A stretch of 64,000 nucleotides of DNA from positions 91,458,501-91,522,500 of the forward strand of contig CM059584.1 in NCBI GenBank assembly GCA_030407085.1. Direction: 5' to 3'. The notes under the pieces were generated by a model. The model saw only the letters and a program-made list of their open reading frames with translations, ran no database searches and was not told the origin of the DNA. This document shows positions 11,020 through 22,782 of the stretch, in pieces. The position numbers and the translations under genes were made by a program. Position 1 is the stretch's first letter. Each line of letters starts with the position of its first letter. This DNA comes from Trichopria drosophilae. Taxonomy: Eukaryota; Arthropoda; Insecta; Hymenoptera; Diapriidae.

Positions 11020-12117
11020 TTACATAATTTTTCTAACTTCAGAATTTGTAGAATTCGAAAACAATTTGACATAAATGTCGGTTGGTGGATGTATATTTTT
11101 TACTGGTATAAACGAATGGAAACTTTTAGTTTCTTTAATCTGTATTGCTTTTGAAAATCTGTTTTGCAAATTTTCTTTTATTTCATTGTGATAACCCTCA
11201 GTGCAATAACAAAACTGCATGCTTGTAAAATTTCTTTTTGCCCAGACATAAAATTCGTTTGGTGTTGTTATTCCATCTTTTATACTTTGTAAACTTGCTC
11301 GTCTAGCGAATCGTTTAAGACTACCACCAACACCATCTCATACACTTTTCCCGTGTGATGTAGCAAAAAAATGCCACTCGGCGTCGATTTCAAAATCATG
11401 AAAGTGCCATGCTAAGTTTATAAAATTATACTTATTTTTGTACTGAGATCCTGCACCATCTGAAGCATACAAAATTTTTTTAACATTTGATTTATAAGTA
11501 GTCTTCAAGAATTCAAAAAGTTTTGATTGGAATAAGTAGACAGCGTTTGTATCGTGTTTTAGACATTCTGATATTAAAACAAAACTTTGATGTTTCAAAG
11601 TCTCGTCAGCGTCCATTGAGTAAATTACAAATGGATGAATGGTGACTTGATTTTGTGACCAGTGATGGCTTTGAATTTCGTCTTGAATTACAAAGGAGTA
11701 ATTCTCAGAGAAGTCACCTATCACCATCACTTCATCGGATTGTAGATTTTCTTTACGAGTTTTTATGAAATTACTTTGGTTCCGTGCTATAAAATCATGA
11801 GACTGAAGTTTTTCTAGACGACATTTAAGTTCTTCAAAATATTCATTGATTTCATACTGACACTGTACGAAATCCCACCTATTTTTTTCAGATTTCCATT
11901 CTTTAAATGAAAGTTGGCTGATCGAGTTGATATCAAAAATATTTTTTAATTTATCATATACTTTTATAAACCCTGGGCATTGCATGCATTTTCTCAGGTG
12001 ACATTCGTTTGTAGCATTTTCACACATCATGAGTTTCAACATTTCTTGATAAGTTAATGGAATATTTTCTTTATTACTTTTATCAACGAGGGTGGATAAT
12101 TTAGCACCAGCGATCAT
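11020..12117 (-). pseudogene. Transposase-like gene with a single nonsense codon
   Basis: The frame from 12117 down to a TGA at about 11340-11338 gives 259 residues. The same frame then continues without further stops to 11020 (DGVGGSLKRFARRASL, then TSMQFCYCTEGYHNEI). Family blocks I recognise from uncharacterised arthropod TE proteins: CHLRKCMQCPGF, then GDFSENYSFVIQDE with a likely catalytic aspartate, a second block YASDGAGSQYKN, and WHFFATSHGK followed by DGVGG. The TGA sits where relatives have a cysteine codon between SHGK and DGVGG. The N-terminus starts near the inner TIR edge and is shorter than I expect for the family, so an internal deletion or upstream exon loss is possible. Otherwise remarkably intact. 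Confidence 0.8.
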
Positions 12118-12153
12118 TAACCGTACAGCTATGCAGGGTATTTCAAGAAAAAA

Positions 12154-12872
12154 AGTCCTAAGCCTGGATATAGCATGAAGGAAGGTTGATTATATTTAGT
12201 CTATTATTTTATACAATTTCACAGGAAAATTGAATGTTAGGTATAAAATATATTCCAAAAGGCAACAAAAAGTAAAATATTAAATACAGGCGTGTATACT
12301 AATTACACCTATAGACGGCAAATGTTTGCGACACCGCCCCGTACCTACTCATATGGCCAGCGAGCGTCGAGGCAGCGCGGAACGGCCGACAGACGGCCCG
12401 CGCGCGGTCGGTTTTTTAATAGTTAACAAGCCATTTTTCAAGATAACTAAAATTTTCTTTCACAAAATTAAAGAGGACAATTTTGCGGACATTTTTTAAT
12501 TGGATCTCAAAAAAATCGCTTCATCCCCTTACAGAGAAAATTGCCTTTTAATGAAAAAATTGACTAAAATTGTTATAAATAATAAAAATTTGTTTATTTA
12601 TTTTATACCACATAAAAGTTTAGGTCTTTTTCGATCTTTTTTGTTTGAAAAGTTTTTCTCTATCAATTATGATTTCTACGTTATGATCGATCAAAAAATA
12701 TTTGTTTTCAATTTTTTCGTATATTCTTTTTGCAATAACTTTTAAACAAATTATTATTTTAAGCTACAACTTGGCAGAAAGGCTTATCTTTGCACGTACT
12801 ATAAGTATTCTAACGTAAAACAAAATCTGGAACCCGACTCCAAAACGTGGGTGATTTCACTTGGAATGCCCC
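12154..12872 (-). repeat. Right 719-bp TIR
   Basis: Inverted copy of 10115-10833, ending in GGAATGCCCC before TCTA. Confidence 0.93.
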
Positions 12873-12876
12873 TCTA

Positions 12877-13578
12877 TAGGAACGTATCGTGAAAAGTGTG
12901 TAAACTGTCGGATATTGCGAGAAATACAGGTCGAATAAATAAATATTAATTTTTATTGCAGATTTCGTTTGTTCAGAAACAGTTACTTAAATTTTACCTT
13001 ATTATTATTATCGTTTTAGTGGATACATGGCGCTGTAATCATTGAAATTAAAATTATGTTAAGTGTTAAACTGGTTCAAATATTAAAAATTTAGTACGAG
13101 TTTCTTACAATAAGTGCGGTCGAATCACGAAAACTTGTGAGTCTCAATAAATAAAGTATGCGATCCTACTGTAAAAGATTCACGCTCGCAAGAACGTCGT
13201 TTTCGTTGAAGGTGACCCACATAATAAACATTCGAAATTTCTTTTTGCGTGTGCTAGAACTTTCAAGTTTTTCACGACTATTTCATACAATATCTCGTTG
13301 ACAGATGACAATATTCGTGTACTTTTTGATTACGTCTTTCTCGTAAAGGAAGTGCATTTTGTTCAGAGTATTTTAACTGGAAGGTAGATCAAAATTCATA
13401 TTGAGCGTGACTCGAGTGATACGATAATACTGCACTTATTCGTACGACAATTTTACTTTTAACTTCCACCCATTATAATTTCTTCTTATTTTTTAATTTT
13501 TTTCGTTTTATCACTATTTACTCAAAATTTCTTCCATTTTTTAAATCCTCTATTCTGTCTCCTTGCTTTTGATATAAA
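12877..13578. other. AT-rich leader to the mariner copy
   Basis: No gene recognised. It may be the 5' flank or untranslated part of the transposase copy that follows. Terminal repeats were not located. Confidence 0.4.
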
Positions 13579-14650
13579 ATGTCTTTGACAGAAAAAGAAA
13601 GAATCGAAACTCTTATTCTACGAGGATGTGGTGATAAAAAAAGATCTTACGAACAAGTCGCCCAACAATTTAATGATACCCATCCTGATCGTCTATCCAT
13701 ATCCAAATCAACTGTTTGTAAAACTGTTTCTCGATTTCACGATACTGGCTCTGTCAGAGATCGTCCAAAATCGAGGAGACCAAAAACGGCTTCAAACGAA
13801 GATAACAGTTTAGCAGTCTGTGCTTGTGTTGTTGAGAGGTCCATACTTCAGTTAGGAAGATTGTGAAACAAACTGGTATCGGCAAATCGTCTGTCCATGA
13901 AATGCTAAGACAAAATAAGTTTCTTCCATATAAAATAAAATTTGTGCAAGAGATTTTGGAAGACGATTTCGATCGCAGATTAGAATTTTGTGAGGAAATG
14001 ATGAGACGGTGGGACGAAAATGAGTTTTTCAAATTCTGGATAAGCTTCTCCGATGAAGCTACGTTTCATTTGAGTAGAGAAGTTAATAGGGACAATATGC
14101 GATATTGGTCAGACGAATATCCTCATTGGATGAGAGATACCCACACACAACATCCACAGAAAATCAATGTTTGGGCTGGAATTTTGTGCAATCAAATTGC
14201 TGGACCTTTCTTCGTTAAAGAAAATTTCATATCTGTGGTGTACTTAAATTTATTGAATGCCTATGTTATACCAAAAATGCAAAGTATTACGGGTACAGCA
14301 GTTGACAATGTCTGGTTTCAACAGCATGGTGCTCCGTGTCATTTTGGTTTGATTGTAAGCAATCGATTGAACAACATTTTCTCCGGACATTGGATCGGTA
14401 GGAGAGGTTCGATTGAGTGGCCACTAAGGTCACCGGATCTAACTCTACTGGATTATTTTTACTGGGGTTTTTTGAAGAACAAGGTGTATGAAATGAAGCC
14501 TATAAACATTCATGAGTTAATGGAAGAAAAATTAAATGTTCTAATTCGATATCTCAAGAAACGCTGCAAAAAGTAAATGATAACTTCTATGCACGATTGG
14601 GACATTGTCAAGTTGCTGAAGGATATCAATTTGAACATCTCATTCAGTAG
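13579..14650 (+). pseudogene. Tc1/mariner-like transposase, second family (frameshifted, catalytic loss)
   Basis: Frame 13579-13866 encodes the helix-turn-helix region (SKSTVCKTVSRFHDTGSV, then RPKSRRPKTA). A shift near 13840-13850 moves to frame 13863-14576, with the first catalytic block SFSDEATFHL, WAGILCNQIAGP, and WFQQHGAPCHF, where the family has QQDGAPCH. The second catalytic aspartate is therefore histidine. The third block is SPDLTLLDYFYWG. A second shift near 14550 moves to a frame ending at the TAG at 14648 (GYQFEHLIQ at the end). Total reconstructed length is about normal for the family (~350 residues). Distinct in sequence from the palindrome copies at 0-3.4 kb. Confidence 0.85.
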
Positions 14651-15459
14651 TTGGCACAAGCATAATAAAATACTAGAAATATTAAACCTAACAAAATAAA
14701 AATCATTACTTTTAGAATCCGTAATTCCATGGCTCTTTCAATGAAGCAAAATTAAAATGCTTTCATAAAAAGAGAGACGATTTCCCGTCCGTCTCTTTCC
14801 AGGACACGGAAATTTCCGCTGTCCCGCCCCGCTCTGAGACGCCTAATATGTTGTATCTCTCTCTCTCCCACACACAAGAGGGAACGCAAGCACCCTTCTA
14901 TGTGCTATGCTACGAAATCTTCTAGCTCTCCCCCCTCCATACAGCCGTTACACACCTCTATCCTATGAAACTCTAAATCGCTGTCCTTTTCCTTATGCTT
15001 GCCGGTCACACCTTCTATTTCTTTCCACTCTTCTCCCGATGTTCTGCGATCCGTACAAGTGCAACACCGAGGCGCGAGCCTCGCGGATTTCGGCGACAGC
15101 CCCGACACTTTCGCCGTGCGTGCCTTTACCCGAGCGGTTTAAATATTCGTCGTGAAGATATCAACCCGTGCGGTCGAACTTCGATAAAAAAAGAAAAAGT
15201 TAACTAAATACATATATCGGACTTAGTCGGAACCTGTGAGTGGTTCATCGTAAATCTTTTGGATTATGACGCGTGCTCCCTAAAGTGCCGACGGACCACC
15301 CAGGAAGAACGCTACCTTAACCACCGCCTCAGCCACCCAGGAAGATAAATCAGCCGTCCCGAGTGGACCGCCACCCCACTTCATTGCGCCTATTTTTCCG
15401 TGAGTACCGCCGCCCCGCTTACATTTTTGTACCCTCTTCGCTTTTCCTTTGAATTTTGA
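14651..15459. other. Unassigned, unusually GC-rich interval
   Basis: Base composition rises well above its neighbours (clusters such as CCCGCCCCGCTC, GCCGCCCCGCTT). No domain was recognised in any frame, and the overlapping open frames on both strands look compositional. CCACCCAGGAAGA occurs twice (15296 and 15333). It could be part of an old retroelement. Confidence 0.35.
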
Positions 15460-16750
15460 CCTCCCAAACACGAATTCACTCATCACATTACGTTTTTTCT
15501 AACATAAAAAACAGATCAAAATATGTATTTTAAAAAAATGGTTTCCCTTAATTCGAAAATTGTCAAAACCTTCATTTGTTCAAAAGGTACTAGATTAAAA
15601 GTTTTAAAAGTCGATTATGACCGCTAAAAATTGATCGCAGCCCCATCTATGCCCAGTGTTATGAATTCGCCTCGAAAAGACCTTTCAAATGAGCCCCTAC
15701 TCGACCCTAGTTGCCATATAAGATATTCATCCCCCTTCGTGCCCCACGCCCTCCCGTGGGGCGGGGAGGTTGGAACCCCGCAGAAAAAAATAGATTTTTA
15801 AAAAATGGTTTCAAGTATTTCAGCTTTTCTTTAAAAAGTTACAGGACCGTTTCTATACTTTTCGGACACCCTGTATATCGCTAGCAATCTGGAGGAGCAA
15901 CGTATTGAATGTTTTACCCAAATAAATTCGAAACAATAGTTGCTCAAACCACGGACGCATCCACCCACACGTAAACTGTAAATACACACATGTATGTATG
16001 TCTTCTCTCTCTCTCTGTATGTGTTGCCTGTGCTAAGTGCCACAAGACGGTTGTCAAATTTATCAAGTGCCTCCTGCCCTCTGCTGATATTTTTTCATGG
16101 TCCTGTACGCTCCACGATCGCAACGAACTCGCCGTGAGATACTGGCGCCACTGCCGAGACATTTAAGCATGGAAGCCGTGCACTCTAGTACACGCTGGTT
16201 GTGTGAAAAACGATAATGATGACCGCATGAACTACCGTCAACAAAGTCGTCCCATATTTCCACCATAGTCTATGCGATTTACCCCCAACCATTTGGTTAA
16301 CGATTCTCAGCAGAGTCTATGAAATTATTTCAACGTGCCGTGAGAGAATTTTCCCATTACGCGGCCGGACTATTAACACAGCGCACAGTAGGCTACCGGA
16401 GGATCGCGCGGCAAAATTAGGCCAGAGCCGTCAATTTAGTATAAAAAAAATTTCTTTTTTTTAAATACTCGTGAATAAATTTGTAACAAACGTATGATGG
16501 CCGATTTTTAAAAATATAAATAGAATATTTATAAAAAAGTGATTTTCCGTGCGTAACCCTAATTTGAAAAGCCGTTACATCAGAGTAATCTTTAAAATTC
16601 GCGATATTTAGAAACATAGTGCTATTCCAGTCAACAAAATTATACTTTGAACCATGTAGAAAAAGATTAACCACGTAGAATTTGGCACTTTACATAGTGT
16701 TGACCAATTAAATAGAGTGCGAAAAGGGAACTAAAGAATGAAATTATTTA
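15460..16750 (-). repeat. Dispersed repeat segments recurring near the right window edge
   Basis: Bases 15480-15540 and 16670-16745 are found in inverted orientation at about 63320-63420 and 63238-63315. The block at 16475-16495 recurs inverted in the last 30 bases of the window. Bases 15645-15775 match 9769-9925 inverted. The interval is therefore a mosaic of at least two repeat families. No gene is supported. Confidence 0.6.
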
Positions 16751-16785
16751 ATTATATATTTACTTCTTCATTCCGTCAAAATTTG

Positions 16786-16786
<1 letters not shown>

Positions 16787-16830
<44 letters not shown>

Positions 16831-16854
16831 TGTGTGTGCGTGCGTGCGTGCGTG
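16787..16854. repeat. (AT)n followed by (GT/GC)n microsatellite
   Basis: About 20 AT dinucleotides run into alternating TG and TGCG units. Confidence 0.95.
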
Positions 16855-17033
16855 TTACAGGTTAAAAGACAACGATTTTTAAAATATCTCGTAGTCGGTA
16901 TAAATATATATTTTAATAGTTAAAAGACACATATTTATATCTGTATAAACGCGGTAATTCTTGGATATAAGAAAAATCATTGGCTGCTATAATTCAGTTA
17001 ATTAACCAGTTTAGAAGAAATGTTATCGTATGT

Positions 17034-17112
17034 ATCGGCTTCGTAGCTCATGCGGTAATGTACTGGACTACGAAGTCGTAGGTCTTGAGTTCGATTCCCG
17101 TCCGGTGACATT
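17034..17112 (+). ncRNA. tRNA-like relic or SINE head
   Basis: An A-box-like TAGCTCATGCGGTA (17044) and a B-box-like GAGTTCGATTCCC (17087) are correctly spaced, with ACTACGA between them like an Arg(ACG) anticodon loop. The acceptor and T stems do not pair properly, so this is not a functional tRNA. A tRNA pseudogene or a short SINE is more likely. Confidence 0.5.
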
Positions 17113-17523
17113 TTTTCGATTTCGTTTTCAAGCAGCAGCTCGCCGTAGGTAAAACTAACACATTGTTTGTTTACGTTTCAAAAATATTGTTTGTTCGATG
17201 GAAATCGACTCATGACCGCTACTGTACTTTAATATATAGTTGTCTGCATACTTTATAAATGTAAGGTATGGCTTCCATCAAGGAAGACGACCTGCAGATA
17301 TAACAAAACTTGAGAATAATATTGTGTAAAAACATTTGTGTAAAAAGGCAATTTCGCCCATTAAAATAATAAAAGAAAAAAAATAACCGGTTTCTAACCT
17401 ATACACACCTGATTCATAACATCAGTCAATATCTGATAACTTTTCATAATTGTTGTAAAACTATTAAAATTATTTCGGTAGATACGGTATACATTCATTT
17501 TCAGAACTTAAATTTGGATCAAA

Positions 17524-17864
17524 TGTTAGAAATGTCCCTAGCGTAGGGTTGGCAGCAGTGCCGTGTGTCGCGGAGTGGCGACGGTGGCGCGAGCGTCGAG
17601 CATAGGACAGATGCGATCGAGCGGCCGAACCGAGCGGTCGAGGGGTTCGGAAATGGCGCGACGAATTTGGCGGTCGTTTGAGGCAATGCGTTGCGATAAC
17701 TTTTGTAGACTGTGTGTAATGGGGAAACCAATAAAGAACAGTGCGACAAAAACCTAATCGAAAGTGTCGATTCCTTACGCCTTTGTGGTGATTTGAAAAA
17801 GTGCACCGCGCTGGAGAAACGAACTAATCGGATCTTTTCGTGATTCACCGAAAGAGAGCTAATA
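17524..17864 (+). repeat. 5' LTR (341 bp)
   Basis: Starts TGTTAGAAATGTCCC and ends GAGAGCTAATA. Contains AATAAAG at about 17730. Confidence 0.92.
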
Positions 17865-17884
17865 ATTCAGAAGTGGGATATTCT
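17865..17884 (+). promoter_or_regulatory. Putative primer binding site (tRNA-Leu)
   Basis: TTCAGAAGTGGGAT directly downstream of the LTR resembles the complement of an insect tRNA-Leu 3' end, which I recall as TCAGAAGTGGGATTCG. The expected TGG start is absent, so the site is offset or approximate. Confidence 0.5.
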
Positions 17885-18110
17885 AGCATCGTGCGAGGTT
17901 CTGTCGATTCAAAAAGTGAGTTTGGGTGCTTACTAGTAGAAATACCGCCGAAAAGAATAAAGACAAAGGCGGAAGAAACGAACTCGAAACACGCTAATCG
18001 AAACGACGCTGTGCGCAAATTCCCGCGCGTACCCCTAGTCGCGCCATCTTGTTTCTCGGAAGAAAAGTGGGCGGCAAAATGAGCCACGAACAGCAGCAGC
18101 AAATGCTCTC

Positions 18111-19189
18111 TTGGATATGGGACGAGGAAACGATCAATCGAGTCCTACAAGTACCACGCAACAGAATTATTCTCCGAGTCCTGGGAACGACATGCAACAA
18201 TTGATCGCGGCAATGACGCAAATGATGCAACAAAACGCAGCACTCTTGGCAGCGGCGCAGCAGCCACAGCCACAGCCATTATACAACGTGCTTCCAGATC
18301 TTTCGCACAACATCGCAGAATTCGATGGTTTGTCCGGCCCGGCCAACGCAAGCGTGTGGTTAAAGCAATTGGAAACTACGGCGAATCTTCATCGATGGAC
18401 TCAAGCGATCGCTTTTGAGACGGCGAGAAGCCACTTGACGGGAGCCGCCAAAAATTGGTATTTGGCAAATATTGATTCAATTAACGATTGGCAATCATTC
18501 AGAAAAGCCTTCGCCAATAGTTTTATGCTTGAAAAATCGTTAACCGAAAAATGGCAAGAAATGCAGGCTCGATTTCAGAACGCGGGGGAAAACACAAAGG
18601 AATACTTTTTCGACAAAGTGAGATTGTGCAAAGCATTGGACATGGGAATAGACGAAATTAAGACACAAGTTGCAGTGGGACTTTGGTCGCGAGAAATTAG
18701 TACCGCCATTTTAACTCGTTCCCACTTTGATTTGGACGAGGTGTTACGAAATATCGTTGAACTAGAGACACTGGAAGCCACACGAAAACAACGAATCAAC
18801 CTATCGCGAGAAGTGACGAAAAACGCAAGGGAACGACGACCATTTTCAATAGAAGAAGAACGAAGAGCTGTGAATAAAGACGGTAGTGCGGGGAATAGAG
18901 ATCGTAAGTGTTTTCGGTGCAAAAAGAAGGACATATTGCGAAGGAGTGTCCACAAAGAAGAGAGGTAAAATGTTTTAATTGTAATGGTATGGGGCATATT
19001 TCGCGAGATTGTAAAAAGCCGAAAGCGATTCCGAATGCGGAAATTAATAAAATCATTTCCGATAAAGATAGCGTTAATGTTAACGATAAATATAAAAAAA
19101 AAAGTTTATATAGGGGGAAAAGAGGTTTCCGCGATTGTGGATCAGGGGAGTTCCGACTGTTTAATCAGGGCCTCAACCGTTCTTTCTAA
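18111..19189 (+). pseudogene. gag: gag of the gypsy element (frameshifted)
   Basis: The frame starting at 18111 has a Gln-rich N-terminus and a capsid-like region (IAEFDGLSGPANASVWLKQL, AKNWYLANIDSINDW). It reads into the first zinc knuckle and then breaks near 18920, within a run of A. The knuckles continue in another frame (GHIAKEC, then CFNCNGMGHISRDC, to about 19050). Two CCHC knuckles are typical nucleocapsid RNA-binding motifs. A second frame change at a run of ten A near 19098 returns to the first frame, where protease begins. One of these could be a natural gag-pol frameshift site; the one inside the knuckle is surely damage or a sequencing error. Confidence 0.85.
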
Positions 19190-21705
19190 TAATTTTCACT
19201 TTGTACCAGCTGTTAGTATTTTGGTCGGTTTCGGGGGTGGCGAAACGCAGTCAAGTGGTCTGATATATGAAAATTTGAAAATCGACAATTGCTATGTAGA
19301 TCAGGTTCGTTTCCGAGTTGTGCCAGACAATGCTCAACAAAATGAGGTCATAATCGGACGAAATTTTACGGAACTACCGGAAATCGCGTATTATAAAGTT
19401 GACAATCGGTTAGAATTTTTACGTAAAGACGATTTTATTTTCCAAACATTTCCAAATGTTGAAGCTCCCAATCCATCATTTGAGGAATTGAAAGTGTGCG
19501 ACTCAGTAAAAATTCCGTCGGGAACAGTCAATTTTATTCAAGTAAAATCTAACGAGGGTCTAATCGAATTACCGATTCAGAATTTGGGCGAGAAATGCGC
19601 AGAATTAAAACCGGGAGAAAAACTCAAAAGCCTAGTGTTAACAGTAGATGGAAGTGCCCCCATTTTGGAAGCGCGTAGAGAACCGGTCAACCTTGACGAT
19701 ATAATAACACATGACTCGATTAGTTCGAAACGGAAAGAACAACTTAAACAACTCCTTAACAAATATCGCGTTTGTATTGCAATGAATATACACGAGTTAG
19801 GATGCATCCATTTGATCGAAATGGACATCCAGGAGAAACCGGGTAGTGAACCGCCTTATGCAAAACCCTACAAGTCGAGTGCAGCGCAGAGAGCGATTAT
19901 GAGCGAAAAGGTCGGCGAATGGAAATCGGCAGGTCTAGTTAAAGAGACGACCTCCTCATACGCGAGTCCGTGTTTGTTAGTAAAGAAATCGGATGACACG
20001 TCGCGAATGGTCGTAGATTATCGTCGACTCAATAAAAACACAGTTAGAATGAATTTCCCGCTTCCCAATATCGACGATGGGTTGGAGGAGCTACACGACT
20101 GTTATTTTCGCGGTACTAGATCTAGCTCAAGGCTATCTCCAAATTCCTCTTACGGAAAACGCTAAAAGCAAAACGGCTTTTATTACACAGGATGAAACCG
20201 GTCAATTCGAGCGGGCAATGTTCGGTCTCATGAACGCCCACTTCTATTTCGCAAAGTTAATGAAAATAATTTTTGCCCCGTTCGGACCTAAACTAGCTCT
20301 TACTTACTTTGACGACATTCTCGTGCACGTGCGTTCATGGGACGAACTGCTTGAGAAACTCGAAAAAATTTTAACGTTATTAAAGAATGCGGGTTTCACT
20401 CTGAACTTAAATAAATGCAAATTCGGACTTGATCAAGTCGAGTTCTTGGGGTTCGTATTTGGAGCCCGTGGAATGAGCCCCGGCACTCGAACCTTGCGTG
20501 CGGTAGAAGAATTCCCAACGCCTACGAGTATTCATGAAGCTCGACGTTTCCACGGGTTAGCTAGTTATTTTAGGAGGTTCATTCCTCGATTCGCGATGAT
20601 AATGGCGCCCATAATAGAGTTATTCAAAGGGAATAGTCAATTCGCGTGGAATGATCGGCAAGACGCAGCTTTTAAAACGATTAAACAGTTATTATCATCC
20701 CAACCTGTTTTATCTTATTATAATCCGAACGCCGAACACACTGAGTTGCACACTGACGCTTCGATAGTGGGCTTGGGTGCAATGTTATTCCAAAAGAATA
20801 CTAAGGGCGAGTTACATCTTGTGTATGCCATAAGTAGGCGAACGTCAGACGTAGAACGAGCGTACCATTCCAGCAAGCTTGAGCTAATGGCTATTGTGTG
20901 GGCGATGAATAGATTGAGACCGTTTTTAATCGGTTTGCATTTTGAAGTTTTTACGGATTGTCAAGCCTTGATCCACGTTCAGAAAGGCAGTACTCAAAAC
21001 CCCCAAATAATCCGTTGGCTCAACACTATCGCGGATTTCGATTTCGACATTTATCATCGTGAGGGAGAACGAATGAGACACGTGGATGCACTCTCACGCG
21101 CTCCGGTAGAAGAGTGCTGCGAACCCTTAAATGCGGGAATGATTTATAACATTTCCGTGCGTGAGGATGAAATCACTATGTTTCTACTCTCCGACGAAAA
21201 TCTAGCGAGAAAAATCGCGATTCTCGAAAAACCCGAACGCGAACGAACACGTAGAGAAATCGATAAAATCAAAGATTACGTCTTGCGGAATGGATTACTA
21301 TTTAAAGTCGTAAACACTAAGGAGTTATACGTAATACCTAAGGCAATGCGTAAAGCTATAGCTATTAAAAATCATGACTTAACTAGCCATTTTGGCTTGG
21401 ATAAAACCGTAGCACGAATATCACAGTACTACTACTTTCCAGGTATGCGGAAGTACGTGAAGCGACATATAGAATCTTGCGTCGAGTGTTTATTCGCGAA
21501 AAGAAAAACGGGAAAACAAGCTGGTGAGCTTCATCCTATTCCTTCCGGCTCGAGACCCTTTGAAGTTGTTAACGTGAACTACCTTGGTCCGTTCGTATCG
21601 TCGGGAAAAGGGAACAAGTATATTTTAGTATTAATATGTAATTTAACTAAATTTGCACAGTTATTTCCAGCGCGTGAAAGGCACCGACGACTGTTCGAAA
21701 GTTAG
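19095..21705 (+). pseudogene. pol: pol part 1: protease, reverse transcriptase, RNase H, integrase N-terminus
   Basis: The first frame runs to 20165 and carries an aspartic-protease-like block AIVDQGSSDCLI, where DTG or DSG is usual; DQG is atypical. RT then starts (PYAKPYKSS, VDYRRLNKNTV). A frame break near 20095 leads to frame 20077-21705 with LDLAQGYLQIPL, the catalytic YFDDILVH, the tether LGFVFGARGM, RNase H (LHTDASIVGLGAMLF, ELMAIVWAMN, FTDCQAL) and the integrase HHCC zinc region (H..H, CVECLFAK). The first integrase catalytic aspartate is asparagine in VNVNYLGPF. Not functional as written. Confidence 0.92.
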
Positions 21706-22637
21706 ACGAATTTGTGGGTCGTTTCGGGTCGCCCAAACGTTTTATTTCCGACCGCGGTCCCGTGTTCATTTCTAAAGAATTTGACCGATTTTGTCAACGG
21801 CTTGGTATCAAACATACCTTGAACTCGAGTCGCCACCCCCAAGCCAATGGCCAGGTCGAACGATTGAACCGAACGATTCTTCCAGCTATAATGACAAGTC
21901 TAACTGACATAGAAGGTCATCACTGGGATTTAGGTATTAAGAAGCTAGAAAGAGATTTGAATTCATCTATATGTAAGACTACCGGGCGCACGCCTTTCGA
22001 AATGGTGTACGGGTACAATCCGCGATTTCATGAAGGCCTTGCTCGAGAGTTAACCGAACATGCCGAAACCTATCGTTTTCCGGAGGATCTCTGGGCAGAG
22101 ACTAGACAAAAAATCGAGGTCGAACAACGAATGTCAAAAGATCGGTACGATTTATCGCGCGTAAAGAATGTTACGTTTAATGTAGGAGACATTGTATTTA
22201 TGAGTAGAACGACCGAATCTACCGGCCAATCGACGAAGCTACAACCGCGTAACAAGGGGCCTCTTGTAATTACTCTGGTTCTCCCTTCGGATACATATAG
22301 AGTCCAGGGGCTAAACCCAAAATTGAGTTGTCCGAATACCAATACAACCGCGCATGTGAGCCAACTCCGAATTTGGAAAGGGGTCGATAATGCGAGCGAT
22401 GAGGACACTGAGAGTGAGAGTGAAGACTGTAACGCTTGTAACGAATCTCTTAAACAAACTGATAGAGTCAAAATCCGTCATAGTAAATCAATGGAACAGG
22501 CCATTCGAGATAACGATTCCGTAATATGTTCTGAGGTTGATCCTACGCCTCATTATAGTCCGGATCAAATTAATACTATAAGAAAAGGTAACAGGTTGCG
22601 TCGCTTACCGAAACGATTCGAAAATATGATTATGTAA
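21684..22637 (+). pseudogene. pol: pol part 2: integrase core and C-terminus
   Basis: After a frame break near 21685 the integrase core continues with FISDRGPVF (second catalytic Asp) and ANGQVERLNRT (catalytic Glu), then a GPLVITLVLPSDTYRV-type C-terminal domain and an acidic tail with DEDTESESED. The frame ends with TAA at 22635-22637, about 145 bases before the 3' LTR. No envelope gene follows. Confidence 0.92.
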
Positions 22638-22782
22638 GTTCTTCTTTAGTTACTAGTTTAGTTTTGTTTCCGTTCTACAAAATATAACGTCATACGCGAG
22701 ACATCGAAATAGTGTTATGTCAAACTCCTTTATTGGTTGCAAGTTTACTTGAGGGGCCAAGTAAATGAAAAGGATAGCCGAT

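Larger units (their letters stand above)
10111..12876. mobile_element. Young DNA transposon with 719-bp TIRs and TCTA target duplication
   Basis: The element runs from GGGGCATTCC at 10115 to GGAATGCCCC ending at 12872, flanked by TCTA at 10111-10114 and 12873-12876. The two TIRs (10115-10833 and 12154-12872) look essentially identical; one difference was noted near the inner end. The central 1.3 kb holds one minus-strand transposase-like gene. Near-identity of the arms suggests recent activity or gene conversion. The 4-bp target duplication is seen directly; the superfamily is not assigned. Confidence 0.88.

Noticed and set aside
14905..15486. Several overlapping frames in the GC-rich patch
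   Set aside because: Both strands and several frames are open at once with no domain; compositional.
17563..18102. Small frames in the 5' LTR and leader, repeated at 22745-23107
   Set aside because: LTR sequence; duplicated only because the LTR is.
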